Source of the DNA: Nageia nagi | Taxonomy: Eukaryota; Pinophyta | Direction: 5' to 3' | Assembly: GCA_050084985.1 (NCBI GenBank) | Contig: JBITNC010000002.1 | Coordinates: 6,138,001-6,202,000, forward strand | DNA: 64,000 nt | In this document: positions 23,221 to 35,237 of the stretch, in pieces | Numbering within the stretch: position 1 is the stretch's first letter | Layout: the number at the start of each line of letters is the position of its first letter | Made by a program: the position numbers and the translations under genes | Notes under the pieces: model-generated | Told to the model about the DNA's origin: nothing | What the model saw: only the letters and a program-made list of their open reading frames with translations | The model's database searches: none

Positions 23221-23760
23221 CACATGATCAAAACCTAATTTTATGATAACTATTTTGGCATTAAATCATTATTAGTATAAAGAAAAATTGATATGATTAC
23301 TCTAAATATTTAACTTCAACAAAGAGAGTATTGGTCAAATATGAAGTTGAAGGATAATACAAACTTCTTAGCATTCTTATTATAAGAGTTTAGCAAATTT
23401 AGATTGATTTGTATAAGAAACATTGAAGATTATATTATAACTATAAAAATATAATGAAGAAAAAATGAATAATAATGAAGATATAATATTTATGTTAAGA
23501 AATCTAACTCTAAATCACTTAATTAAAATACTTGATATTAAATAATTTAGGTAGTCATTTATAATTTTATAATGTATTATTTAGTAAATAAATAAGTATA
23601 TAATACTAAGTAAGGTATAGAGGTAATTGTTACATGCTATCAAGTAATAATATAAACTAATTATTAGATTATTAGGTAATAAAGGAAAGTTGGTATTGAG
23701 CTATTTTAATATATATCTAACAACTCATCAATTTAAATATGTTCACATATTTTTTTTTTT

Positions 23761-25345
23761 TTCATTTTATATTTCTTTTCTTGGGTAAATTTATAGATTA
23801 TTATGATGAATATTTTAGAAGAGGTTAAGAAATTAAAATGTAAAAAATTGATATTTATGGTAGTTTACATATTTTGAGAACTCTTTATGCAAATGTGCCT
23901 GCTAAAAATTGCTAATACAACAATACATCTATAATAAATAGTTATTCATAGTAACAAATGTGTCTTTCATATTTCATTACTATATATTTTTTTATTATTA
24001 AATATTTTCAAGAGGGAAGGTAAGTCTTTTTGTATGAATAGTCCCTTTTTTTTAGAATTTTTTTCCAAACAAAAAATTTAAAATAAAGCTATATTTTTTT
24101 TACCAAAATGAAAAACATTTTTCTAGTTTTTTTTGGGAATTCATAATTTTTTTTTTAATTATTCTTTAAAAAAAGGGGGAAAAGTAATGATTTTTTTTTT
24201 GGTGCAGGTTCCACTTGTTGTAGCCCATTGCTTATGTTCCTCATAAGCCTTGAGGTGTAGCTCCTTAATAAAGCTACACCTTAAGCTAAAAGTGTAACCA
24301 TATAAATATATGATACTTACCTTTTTTTCTAGTGCATATGAGATTTTTTTTCACGTGACTATTCCTACAAATAGTAAAAACCAAAGTGCTTTCTATAAGG
24401 AACTTTTTTAAGTGTAAAGTAAATACTTATTTTCTTTTTTCAAGCAAATATTTTTTTATATATAACAAAGGACCTTTTTAAGAAATTCTAAACATTTATC
24501 ATCATTATTTTTTTTTTCTTTTTAAAGGTAAAATAAGAGATTTTTTTGCAATATTTTCTAAACATAGGAAAATAAGGAATCCTATTGAGAAGATGAATAT
24601 CATAGAGAAGAAGAAAGATTAGCTTTGCAATAAGGCTAAGCAAAAGAAAAAGAACTCAAGTTGTAAAAATGGTACATACTTATCAGGCAAAAAAACCACA
24701 CTATGAGACTTGTTGGGTCTCATCATATATCCAATTCAAATGCTTGGATAGAAATGGAAATGAATCTTCCTTTGAAAATGAGTCTTTCTTAAGAAAGATC
24801 GTATTTGTTACCTTTGTTAAGTTTTTAAGACTCTTGTGTTAGTTTAACAAGAGCATGTTGTAAAAGCTCTTAGAGATTTATCATGTAACTAACCAATAAC
24901 TATAAGGAAACTACTAAACCTTGTTGTGTGGTTGTCTTCCTTTATAGTGGTTAATACAATTAAAAATGCTAAAACTAAGTCTAAAGTAAAAATTACACAA
25001 ACTACAAACACTAACTTACAATTATAGACTGTGTTTACTAACTTACAATTTATTTATGTTAAACAAAGAGCACTTTTATACAACTTACAACTTCAAACTA
25101 CAATATACTAACACAACTTGCAACTTACAATATAATTATAATTTACAATTTGGTTTCAAATTTGCACATATTTTTTCAATTACAATAATGTTGACAATTT
25201 ATAATATTGGTTGGTGAATTCAATAAAATTGGTTAAAGTTAGTTATCAATTTGGTTAATAATTTGGTAAATAATTTGTAATTTTTTACAATGTGAAATGA
25301 TGATTTCATGCTCTCTTAGTTTAAAATAGATCTTATTTTGTAGAA
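23761..25345. other. AT-rich, poly-T-rich stretch before copia element B
   Basis: Many T runs of 8-10 bases (24,049, 24,146, 24,192, 24,508) and no coding pattern. The 5' LTR and primer site of element B should lie toward the right end, but I found no TGGTATCAGAGC-like site, so they are decayed or lost. Around 24,950-25,170 there are many CTTACAA/CTACAA words, a weak simple repeat. Confidence 0.45.
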
Positions 25346-25349
25346 CATG

Positions 25350-26270
25350 GGAGATTTATTTGCATCAAAGCACATCCTTAATGGTTTTAATCATGGAATT
25401 TGGGAACCAAAGATGAAAGTAGAGCTTTAGGAACACAAGCTTTGGCAAACCATAAATGAAGATCAAGTTTCTCCTACAAAAGCAAAGGGTTTAAATTCCT
25501 ATAACAACAAGAATGAGTTAGCAAATTCTATGATTTTTTGAGTAGTTTTAGATGAAGTCCTTCTCATGATCTCAATTTCAACCTCTAGAAAAGAAGCTTG
25601 GGATTGGCTTAAGAAAATTTATCTTGGTACAAAATTTTCTAAAAGGTTCACCATCCTCCAAAATCTCTTGTAGACTCGTCAAGGGGAGGATGAGAGTGTG
25701 GTAATTTACTTCAGTAAGATTATTGATCTAAGGACTCAACTTATGGGTTGTGATTGTAATTGGGTCAATGATGAATTTATGGTGTTCATCATCCTCCAAA
25801 TCCTTTTAACCAAGTTTATTCACTTTGTGATTATTATTGAGATAAGGCTTAATGATTAAGAGGAAGCCTTCTCCTTATAGAATCTATCTAGGCTCCTCTT
25901 AAAATATGGAGAAACTCTCAATAAGAAAGGAGTGATGTCTCCCACACCAAAATATCACAACATTGCTCTAGGAGCAACCAAGTCTCACTTCAAGAAGAAG
26001 TTCAAAAATCACAAGAAGACTTCTCATGCTTTTCTTAAAAGGAATGCAAAGAAAAATGATAATAAATATCATGAAGGAAAAAGCAAGTCAAACAATTCAA
26101 TTGCTAGGGCCAAATTTGTTGGGAATTGTAACTTTTATGGTATCTCTAGCCATAAAGAAAGCTCTTTCTTTAAGAAGAATAAAGAGGAAAATGAAAAAGG
26201 AAAAGAGAAGGTAAACCACTTCAAAGGTAAGAAACATAATAAAAGTGCTTATGCTTGTGGTATTTAATCC
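25350..26270 (+). pseudogene. gag remnant of copia element B
   Basis: Readable segments: ILNGFNHGIWEPKMKVEL (from about 25,380), KEAWDWLKKIYLGTKFSK, RQGEDESVVIYFSKIIDL and the lysine-rich linker open from 25,932 (KSHFKKKFKNHKK). A degraded zinc knuckle CNFYGISSHKESSFFKK lies near 26,130, where the order C..YG..SH....(C) is recognisable but the second and last C are lost. The W..LK..Y helix and the knuckle match copia gag of the UBN2 kind. Confidence 0.6.
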
Positions 26271-26284
26271 ATGTATCATGCACC

Positions 26285-26600
26285 TACAAATGATTGGATA
26301 ATTGATTCAGGTTGCACTAATCACATGTGCTTTGAAAAAGATAAATCTTAAAATTTTCATAAACATAGAAATGATGTAGTTATGATTGGTGAAAACTTGA
26401 TGCTTGAAATACATGGGATAGGAAGCATTTTGATGTATGACAAAGTAATTGAAAATGTGCTCTATGTTCCTAAGTAAATAATGAATCTTATATCAATCAT
26501 TCAAGTGGAAATAAAATGGTATTCCTTTGATTTTAACTCAAAATCATGGAGCATAAGGAAAAGATTTACCACTTTGATAAAATGTTCTATTAAAAATGAC
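26285..26600 (+). pseudogene. Protease remnant of copia element B
   Basis: DWIIDSGCTNHMCFEKD at about 26,292-26,342 is the copia protease active site (W.(I/L)DSG(A/C)T.HM), intact at D-S-G. It is followed by a beta-strand-rich part (MIGENLMLEIHGIGS) and VLYVPK, the usual C-terminal VL.VP..  block near 26,460. Stops at 26,350 and 26,476 break it. Confidence 0.7.
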
Positions 26601-26659
26601 CTCTACATAATTGATGAAGTGCCTTCAAAAATATAGCTAGCTACAAATATTTGTTCTAA

Positions 26660-27410
26660 GGGTAATATTTAGCATAAAATATTAGGCCACATCAACCATA
26701 CAAGCATTCAACTCATGAAGAGTCAAAATCCTATTAAAGGATTGCATTCAATCTCACCTACAATTAGCCTTTTTGAAAGTTGCATCTTAGGGAAAATGAA
26801 AAGGCAAAAATTTGAGAAGGATAAAACAAGAAGGGAAACTCAAATTTTACAATTGATTCATTCAAATTTAATGGTCCCATTTCAATCTAAGTCATTTTGA
26901 GGAGCATATTATGTCCTTACATTCATAGATGACTTTAGCAAGATGATCTTTGGTTATCTACATGAACACAAAGATCAAACTTTTAAGATGTTCAAAGAGT
27001 TTAAGACCTTAGTTGAAAATCAAATCAACCTAAGAATTAAGATGTTAAAGTCAGATAATTAGGGTGAATATATTAGCAATGAGTTCAATGATTTTTTTGT
27101 AAGATATGGAATCAAAACTTAATTCATAATCCTTTACACCCCAAAATAGAATGATGTTACAAAAAGAAAGAATGGAACCATTATCAAAATTGCTAGATGC
27201 ATGTTGAGAAATCTTCCTAAGTTTTTATAGGGTTAACCTATGAGTAATGTTATCTACATCTTGAATAGGTGTCCCACAAAGACAATTGAAGGTAAAACTA
27301 CATATGAGGCATGGGCATGAAATAAACCTAATATTTCACATTTAAGGGTCTTTGGTTGTGAAGCTTTTTCCTACATAGTTTTTGAGAAAAGAAAGAAATA
27401 AATCAAAGAA
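26660..27410 (+). pseudogene. Integrase remnant of copia element B
   Basis: Blocks in order: HKILGHINHTSIQLM (the H-H half of the zinc domain), QLIHSNLMVPF where the first catalytic D is now N, TFIDDFSKMIFGYLHEHKD, MLKSDN*GEYISNEF (second catalytic D kept, a stop in place of G), then a degraded QN...ER block read as NDVTKRKNGT, and the copia-specific tail TTYEAWA...LRVFGCEAF. The glutamate of the D,D,E triad is lost. Confidence 0.65.
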
Positions 27411-27699
27411 GTACATATTTTTTAGTTATGATAGTGAACATCGAGGCTATAGGCTCTACTCTCCTTATTCAAAAGTATTATTTATTTCTAGGGATGTCAA
27501 ATTCAATAAAGAACCTAATGATCCCTCTTCAAGTCAAGAACTTAAAGATTCATATCAAGAAAGGCATAAGTGGTTGTACCTCACTTTAGATAAGTCACCT
27601 TAAGAGAAAAAGATTCCATCTCAATGAATCACTAGAAGTATAACCTTGAGTAACTCTCTTCTCTTCAAAATTGAAGACCATAATGAACCTTCAAACTTT

Positions 27700-28470
27700 A
27701 AGGAGGCTTCTAAACATTCTTGTTGGATGGATGCAATGAAATTGGAATTTGAGGCTCTTATGAAAAAAAGGAACTTGGGACTTGTTTTTATATCCCACTA
27801 CAAGGAATGTGATTGGAAATAAATGGGTTTACAAGATTAAGTATAACTTAGATAGTGCAATTGAGAAACATAAGGCAAGGTTGGTAGTTAAGGGTTTTGA
27901 TTAGAAATATGGATTTCATTATGAAGAAACCTTTTCTCCTATTGCAAAGATGGTTATAGTCAGATTGATCCTTGCTCTTTTAGCATCTCAAAGTTGGAAG
28001 ATATTCCAACTTTATGTGAAAAATGCTTTTCTCAATGGTGAATTATATGTTGAGGTCTACATGATTCAACTTGAAGGGTTTATTGTGAAAGGTAAAGAGT
28101 CCCATGTGTATAAGCTAAAGAAGTCTTTATATGGACTTAATCAAGTACCAAGAGCTTGATATAAAAAATATTTTAGGATATTTTGAGACTATAAAATTCT
28201 CCAAATACTACTAAGATTCAGCTCTCTATGTGCTCAACAAATGAAAATAATCGATCTTGATTCTTCTTTATGTGGATGATCTTTTGATTATAGGGAATAA
28301 TATGATAATCATCAATGAGTGCATCACCAAACTTATGGTAGAATATGAAATGGATGACCTTGATATCTTGGACTACTACCTTGGTAAGTGTATCAATGTA
28401 AGGATTGTACCTACCTTAGTCAATCCAAATACATAGTTGATATTTTACAAAAGTTTGTAATGTATGAGTG
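27700..28470 (+). pseudogene. Reverse transcriptase remnant of copia element B
   Basis: Blocks visible: WMDAMKLEFEAL, KWVYKIKYN, RLVVKGFD*KYGFHYEETFSP (stop at the position usual for Q), the open frame 27,950-28,159 (AKMVIVRLILALLA, QLYVKNAFLNGEL, VYKLKKSLYGLNQVPRA), then ILILLYVDDLLIIGN with YVDD intact near 28,270, and MDDLDILDYYLG. Frames shift twice and several stops occur. Confidence 0.7.
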
Positions 28471-28549
28471 TAAGCCTATGACTATCCCAATATCTCCTTG
28501 AATCAAGCTTGAGACCAAATCTACCTCTTAGTTGGTAGATGCTACAACA

Positions 28550-29140
28550 TATAGGTAACTTATTAATAATCTTCTTTATTTGACTATCTCCATGGTAAAT
28601 ATTTCCTATCCATTAAATCTAATGGCAAGGTTTATGCAAAAATTACATCTTGAGCATCTTAATACTGCTAAGAAGATCTTATGGTATATTGCATGCACTA
28701 AAGATCTTTCCCTCAAATTTACCAAGTTGCATTCCTTTGTTCTTTCAAGGTTCTCATATTCTAACTATGGGATTGACTGAGATGACATAAAATCTACTTC
28801 TATTTATGTATTTAACATTGGTTCAGGTGTTATCTCTCGAAATTATCCTATAATTATCCTATCTATCATAGAGGTAGAATATCGAGCTATGATAGTTACA
28901 GCCCAAGAAGCTATTTGGATAAGACATATTCTAAATAAATTAGATTTGAATAGTTTGGTCCATCTTATATTTCTTCAGATAATTAGTCAACTATTTCTTT
29001 GACAAAGAACCATGTCAAGCATATTTTCACTAGGGTGAAAGTTCTAGATGGTACTTTGTAACTGCAATATTGTCCATCAAATAAAAAATTCACTAATTTT
29101 TTCACCAAACCCCTTTCTAAAGCTTAATTTTGCAAGCTTA
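28550..29140 (+). pseudogene. RNase H remnant of copia element B
   Basis: Readable pieces: EHLNTAKKILWYIACTKDLSL in the frame of 28,580-28,780, SYSNYGID (first catalytic D region), EVEYRAMIVTAQEAIWI near 28,870, a degraded cluster near 29,010 (KNHVKHIFTRVKVLD) and FFTKPLSKA near 29,105, the standard end of copia RNase H. The element's coding part ends here. Confidence 0.65.
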
Positions 29141-29190
29141 AGGGGTCTCTTAGATTGGTGAAGTTTCCCTTAAGGTGGAGTGAAGGTTGA

Positions 29191-30000
29191 ATTCTTGTTA
29201 AATTCATGTTTGTGATGAAAAATTCACCCCTATGAGGCCTTGTTTTGGTTGTATAGTGTAGATATTTGTGTGTGCACTATTATACTTAGTTCTTCATGTG
29301 TGAGAAACTCTATTGAGTTATCCATAAGTGAGAGACTTGTTTAGAGCATATGATATTATGGGAAATGTTTAGTTATCATATGCAAAGAATTAGTAAGTGC
29401 ATATTTCATATGTTCTATTCTTTGATGTTCATCAACACATATTTTATTTATACAACAAGTGACTATATGTTTTTCTTAGCATCTTTTGATGAATTATAGT
29501 GCACCATTTGATCATTTTATGGATGAAATTACTTATATTATGTTGATATTAATGTATATATGATGCATGTAAATGATCTTATTATGAGTTGCTTGTAGCT
29601 TGCAAAATTCTTCTAAAGATTGTAGGTTACTTACTTTAGGTATTCAAGCTCATGGAGGCTCATCATGTCAATATATTGTTGAATGAATACTACTTGTACA
29701 TTGAAACCATTTATGGTCTATGATTATTGTATTGTAAATCATTTTTTCAAATGGTTATTGTAATTGAGCCTTGTCTAGACTTTATTTCTTCTCAAGATAT
29801 CAAGTTCTCATATCCAATTGTATTTCTTATGGAGGAGAACTCTCTTACACTCTCTTTATATCTTCTTTTCTCTCTACCCCAATATTTCATTAAGGAGAGT
29901 GTTAGAATAAATAATGCACTATTGTATAGATTATTATTTATATGGTATCTAAAGAATAATATTTCTTCTCTTTAGGTTACTCTCTAAATAATGCACTTAA
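29191..30000 (+). repeat. Probable copia LTR sequence, boundaries unclear
   Basis: After the RNase H of element B the sequence has the look of a copia LTR: a CT-rich block ending in CTCTCTACCCCAATATTTCA (29,870-29,889) near the right end. It is followed by TTAAGGAGAG|TGTTAGAATAAATAATG (about 29,890-29,915), which resembles a polypurine tract joined to the start of another LTR. Two overlapping copia ends may be present. No target duplication was found. Confidence 0.3.
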
Positions 30001-33000
30001 ATACTTAAAAGTATATTCAGATACCTTTTAAGAATTTGGTGAATAAAAAATAGAGAGATAGTTATACACTCAACGTCATAGGCATGTCATGGGCATGAGG
30101 ATACATTCAAATAAGTTCATCAAAAAATGAGGATACACTTTAACAAAGGTTTTATGGATACATTCAAATAAGTTCTTCAAAAAGTGAAATCACTTCCTCC
30201 CTAACCTCATGTATCATAAAACTAGGGAATGGATCCCTTAGGAAAAAAATCGATTTGATTTCAATCTTGAAAATATGGATAAGTAATCTTTTAAGGAGCT
30301 AAAAGAATATTTCACCTCTCACCTATGCCTAAAGGTAGGTATGATTTCATATAAACCCTAGTGGAAGAATTAGAAATTGTATTGTAACATATTGGTTTGT
30401 TGTTATAAGCCTAACATTGGTTATTTGTGATTCTCTCCTCATCTCTCAATTGTGGATACTCTCAATAAGCGTTGGTATCTCCAGTCACCAAAGCATGATT
30501 GGGATTTACATTTTCAACCTATTTTGGCCACCTATGTTGAGCATAAATAAGAAAATTTTACATGGAGAATTTTATTTTAAGTTTTCCAATAGGCACCTAG
30601 ATTAAATACTTGGGATTTTCCAATATCCTCTACTTGCAATACCATCTCCTAAAAGACTTTATACATAGCTTTTAGCCATATGAAAAACCTTAGGATACAT
30701 GACTTTGGATTCATTCCTTTTTTTCCTCTATCCTTCACTCATAGTTCACATGGTAGAAAATTATTTCAAAAGATCACATTCCTATATCCACTTGATACCT
30801 TGAAGTCTAGCATTTTTTCAAAGTGGGGATACTAAACTTGATATGGAAATATAGAAATAATATTATTTTCTCACATGTTATTCCTAAGAAATTTTGATAT
30901 GTTTATATAGTATGGGTTGTATTTGATACACTACTACATATTTAAGTGCAAACATAGAAGGTGTTTATGGTGGTCATCCATCTTGAATCGCTCATGGATC
31001 ATTGGGGCAATGCACCACACACCATTAGTTGAATTCCTTCAAAGGTAGACTATTCCCCCATCCATTCGGAATATAATTAAGTATACAATTAAGAGCTTGC
31101 ATAATAATGATATATCCATCATCTTGCCACCCATATCCCTTCCATTAATAGAATCCTTATTTCAATCCAAAAAAGGTACCCCATGATCCAAATAAGGTAT
31201 CCCATCTCTCCAACCCAAACTTTGATAAGGATTAACATTGCACGGCTTGTCACTTCTGACATCATGAATCCAACTATGGGTTCAAATGATATTTAGAACA
31301 CTCTCATTATCATAATTGGCTTGATAATTAAGGAAGAGGACGAAATGGTGTCTAATCTCAAAGGGATAACTATGCCTACATTGCTTATTATTGATAAGGG
31401 GTAGATGCTACCAACTTCCATTTCAATGCATTGATGTGGTTCATTAATCATTTTCTACATATTTTAATGATCCCTTGAAGGGTAGGACTAATTGAACATT
31501 TTTTAAACTTGTTATAATGTTTTATTTGTTATTTTGCAAAGGTTATAATGCATTTTTATAAGCAATATTTGGATTGCCTAGTTAAATGTACTTCACAAGC
31601 ATAAAATTAAAAACAAAATTTGAAATCTAATCATTTGAAGAGGCAAGTGGGTCTTAAAACTCTCAAGTTGGAAAAGGGTATCCCAAGTTTAAATCTCTTT
31701 CTCTTCACATATAATAGATATGCTAAATCTATTCTATGATTTGAGCTGATAGAGATGTGACAAAAATATAAAAACCCACACTAAATCTATTTTCTTTCAT
31801 TCCAAAGAAAGGATAATTTCAAACAAAACTTTTCCACCCAAATTAGTGTTATCAAGTTACAAAGAGTTGGGGCCACTCCATGACAACAAATTTCCATTTC
31901 TTTCCTATGGAGAAAATTATCTGAAATAACCAACTTGGCATAGACAATCATTCCAAAAAATATGAACAAATGATGATGCTCCTTCTTTTCCCTCCATCAC
32001 ATGATTCATTGACAAGCCACCAATCAACGTTCACAATACTGATATAAGGAGGATGGAAGGAAACTAGTCTATGTGGTCTTATCTAGGGTTGGTTTGTCTT
32101 ACAAGGGTCGAATTCATATTCATGTTTGACTTTATCCAAGCCATGAATACCCTTTACAGCATGGTTGTTCCCTTCATCACCAAGGTACAAAACTAAACCT
32201 ATTTAAAATACTTAGAAACAAAAACTATATTAGTGTGTAGCTTGCAACTCTTTTCTCTTTCATAGCAATATGTAATATCTGCGCAAAGTGTGCCATTCTT
32301 TTAGAATAGAAAAACTAATCTACATTCGTATGATTGAGTATAACAAAAGAAGAAGTCACATCAAAATTCATAATTGGAAGATGATTTTTTTTTAGACAAT
32401 TATAAAATAATCTTCTTAATTTTTAACCTTTTTTATCAATGAGTCTGTGAGTCCTACCTAAGTCTTACAATTGTATCAATTACTTCCTTCCATTTCATTG
32501 TTTAGGAAGTGGTGATCATCAGAGAGTATGTATACAAATCTCAAGAACTTCCTTCTCTAGCTATTATCCTAAAGTTTATATAAGAACCCCTGGCATAAAA
32601 GGGATTTGTATTGATAAAAATTTATATTTTTTAATTGGAAATATTCAATTGAAACATAAAAAAAGTGGAAACTTAGGATGAATTCCTTTGCAATTATTTT
32701 AATAAGTAACAATGATTAGTGATATTGTAATTTTTGAGAAAGTTAAGCATATGTAATTTTAATTTTTTCTTATTGTGGACATTAAGACAATCTAAGAAAA
32801 AAAATGAATTTATTATTCGTATAAGAAGTGATACATGAATATATTTATAATGCATCTAATGTAAAAGTATTAAGATACAATAAGCATTTTTCAATATTAA
32901 TTTTCATGGAGCTCCCAAATAGTTTTTGGCTTTTCATAGATTAAAACATGTCATTAACATATAAAAGTATTCAAGAATACTCTATATTATTTTCTTTTTA

Positions 33001-33849
33001 TTGAAATTAACATATGAATCTCTTTTATGAGAGGTAGCAACAACATATTTTAAAAAAATACTTCATAATTATTTGAGCATTTCTCCTAGAACCATTTAGT
33101 GTCACATATAGAATAATAGATGGGTAAAAAATTAGCTAGAAGTGAAAAACTCCATGGGGCTTACTGAGTAAGACCACATAAGTGCTGGTAAGGATATTAT
33201 AGATTATATAGATGATTCAAATAAAAAGTGTATCATGTTATATATGGTTGGAAATATGTTGAAACCCTCTATCCAACACAAAAATAATCACATCAAAAGA
33301 CAATCTAAAAAAATTAGTATATCCTCGAGAAGAAAATTGATCCTAAAATGGGCAATTTGAGATAACCATGAAAATGTCCAAATCTATTGCACAAAATGAA
33401 ATAAAAAGTGCCCACCTATTTAAAATTCCACCAACTATCTAAATGTCACCTTATAATAGCTTTATAATACTTATGCAAATATGTTTTCATATAAACATGC
33501 CTAGGAATAGAAGAACACCACACAACCACAAAAAGGGTTGTAGAGAAAAGTTTGTGTTATTTTCTATTGCAAAAGGAATATAAGAATAATACAATATTGT
33601 TACAATATAATGGTACCTCATCCCTATACATATCTATAGCAAATATATTTATTGTTTGACACTCCAAAAAGTATGATGGAAGAACAAAATGTGCTCAAGA
33701 AATTAGGAGAAAACATAAATGGATGTTTAGTACTTTTGACATAATGTATGGATGTCCATGTCTCTATATGTAAGATACCACCCCATCTCATCCCAAAAAC
33801 CACACTATTTTTTTTTTTTGAAAGATCATACCAACTTCAAAGCGACCGC
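30001..33849. other. Long AT-rich stretch without recognisable genes
   Basis: No frame could be followed into a known family. Small features: a partial direct repeat GGATACATTCAAATAAGTTC(A/T)TC at about 30,100 and 30,155; and a segment near 31,650 (AAAACTCTCAAGTTGGAAAA) resembling 18,829 (GAAAACTCTCAAGTGGAAAA). This is probably very old transposon sequence. Confidence 0.45.
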
Positions 33850-33861
33850 GCTTTGATACAA
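33850..33861 (-). other. Possible Met-tRNA primer site of the caulimovirid
   Basis: Minus-strand TTGTATCAAAGC matches 10 of 12 bases of the plant initiator-tRNA-Met complement TGGTATCAGAGC. It lies about 450 bases beyond the last stop of the coding region, where the primer site of a circular caulimovirid genome would be expected. The sequence to the left is unrelated and starts with a run of T (A on this strand). Confidence 0.4.
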
Positions 33862-34313
33862 AAAGACAACGAACTCTAAAGCTATAAACTTACTAAGCTT
33901 ATTTACAGCGTACCAATAAATCCTCAAGGGATATTATGGGGCTTTATATCCAAGCTCCTAGACTAGACTCACACAACTATCGATTGATTACAAATGAGCC
34001 GGGCTTCCTTATTTATAAGTCTCATAGTGTAGATCAATGGTTTACAATAGGCGGTGGCAGATCTCAATCTAAACCATCCAAGCAACACCATATTAGTAAC
34101 AGTAACTAGAATAGACATAAAGTTATTCCAACGCAACTAAGATGGAATATTACAAAGACACGTATCATCCCACTAACATCCCTAGTGGGTATAGGAATAA
34201 AGGCTATCTCCACTTACAACCCAAGTGGATAGGTGAGCTGTCACGGGCTTACCCGATGGAATATAACCGAATCCCATTATCGACCAATATTTTTATAGTG
34301 GTTTATGGGCCCA

Positions 34314-35237
34314 CTACAGTCTTTCGCTAAAGTCATACCATTTGGTTTGTATTTCTTGAGAGAGCATCATAGTCCTTGATCCATCAGCTAGCTGTTGCTC
34401 CTCAAAGATCCAACGCCATCGTAAGAGCCAGGTGGCATGTTCATCTATCAGTTCTTCAAAGAATTCATGCAAGAGTAAATCATGGTATCTTGCAGGACAT
34501 TGTTCAACTGTAAGGCCAAACTACAAAAACCACATATAAAACTAGTCTGGAATTTCTTCTGACTGTTCTCTTAGTCTCGTACCAAAACCAATAAAATAAG
34601 AATGAGTTAACAAACGGTTTGGATATCCTAGCAAAGAATAAAAGTGGCCTTTATATTGTTCATACGTTAATTTAAATCCTGAAAGATATACTTCCTGAAA
34701 AGGATCTTGACTAGGCCATTGATGGATGCCACGAATTCTGTTTATAAATACATTGGACCTGATGATAAAAGGCTGACCTTCATTGTCTCCCCAAATGTGA
34801 TGACAATACACATCATCGAGATAACAAAGTAGAGCTCTGGAACCACAAGAGTGATCTACCACTCTAGTATGAACTGGAACGGTAGCTGGAATATTAATGA
34901 TTTCTCCACTAGGCATAGGAATACCAATTCTCCGTTCAATGAATAACTCATGTGTATACCATTCCATAGTATTTCTGGGATCCACATTATGAAGTTCAGG
35001 AATGGTAGAAATAACTGTCCATTGAGCTTGCCATGGTTGGACCATATTTACATGATACTCCCTTGTTAGGAAATCTGCTACACAATTTTTCTTTCCTGGG
35101 AGATGTTCAAACTGAATATCAAAGTTATCGAACCATAAACTCCATCTGAGGAGTTTGTTACTTTCAGAAGCTTTTTCAAACTTCTTTGATAAAAAGATTT
35201 TAAAGTTATTTAAGTCAAATCTTAAAATGAATTCCTA
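34314..35237 (-). pseudogene. End of caulimovirid RNase H plus an unassigned C-terminal extension
   Basis: The first part (35,234-35,050) completes RNase H: KKFEKASESNKLLRWSLWF, then KNCVADFLTRE. The same frame then continues for about 240 more codons to a TAG at 34,314, interrupted by TAG at 34,542 and 34,521. This extension has tryptophan- and histidine-rich protein-like sequence (for example DDVYCHHIWGD, HQWPSQDPFQEVYLSGFKL, HATWLLRWRWIFEEQQLAD). I do not recognise a domain. It could be a C-terminal domain of the polyprotein or a separate downstream ORF whose start has been lost. Confidence 0.55.

Larger units (their letters stand above)
21190..23760 (+). repeat. Diverged tandem copy of the bHLH 3' half and its downstream flank
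   Basis: This segment follows 16,700-19,450 in order. Matches include exon 2 (16,775 with 21,243), exon 3 (17,121 with 21,587), the intron 3 start (17,295 with 21,702), the exon 4 region (17,686 with about 22,018), the word AATATGTATGAAATCTTAAC (about 17,810 with 22,105), the AATAAATCAA...GAACAAGATT block (18,172 with 22,499) and GATAATTATCCC (18,719 with 23,044). The 5' exon with the basic region was not copied. The direct orientation implies a local segmental duplication. Confidence 0.85.
25350..29190 (+). mobile_element. Copia-type retroelement B, decayed, plus strand
   Basis: Domain order gag, protease, integrase, RT, RNase H identifies Ty1/copia. Each domain is readable but broken by stops and shifts. 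The element probably ends near 29,190, where AGGTGGAGTGAAGG may be the polypurine tract, followed by TTGAATTCTTGTTAAATTC. Flanking LTRs could not be delimited. Confidence 0.75.

Noticed and set aside
33810-33821. Poly-A tail of a retroposed caulimovirid RNA
   Set aside because: The A run lies beyond the primer-like site, where a viral transcript would not normally end, and short A runs are common in this AT-rich DNA.
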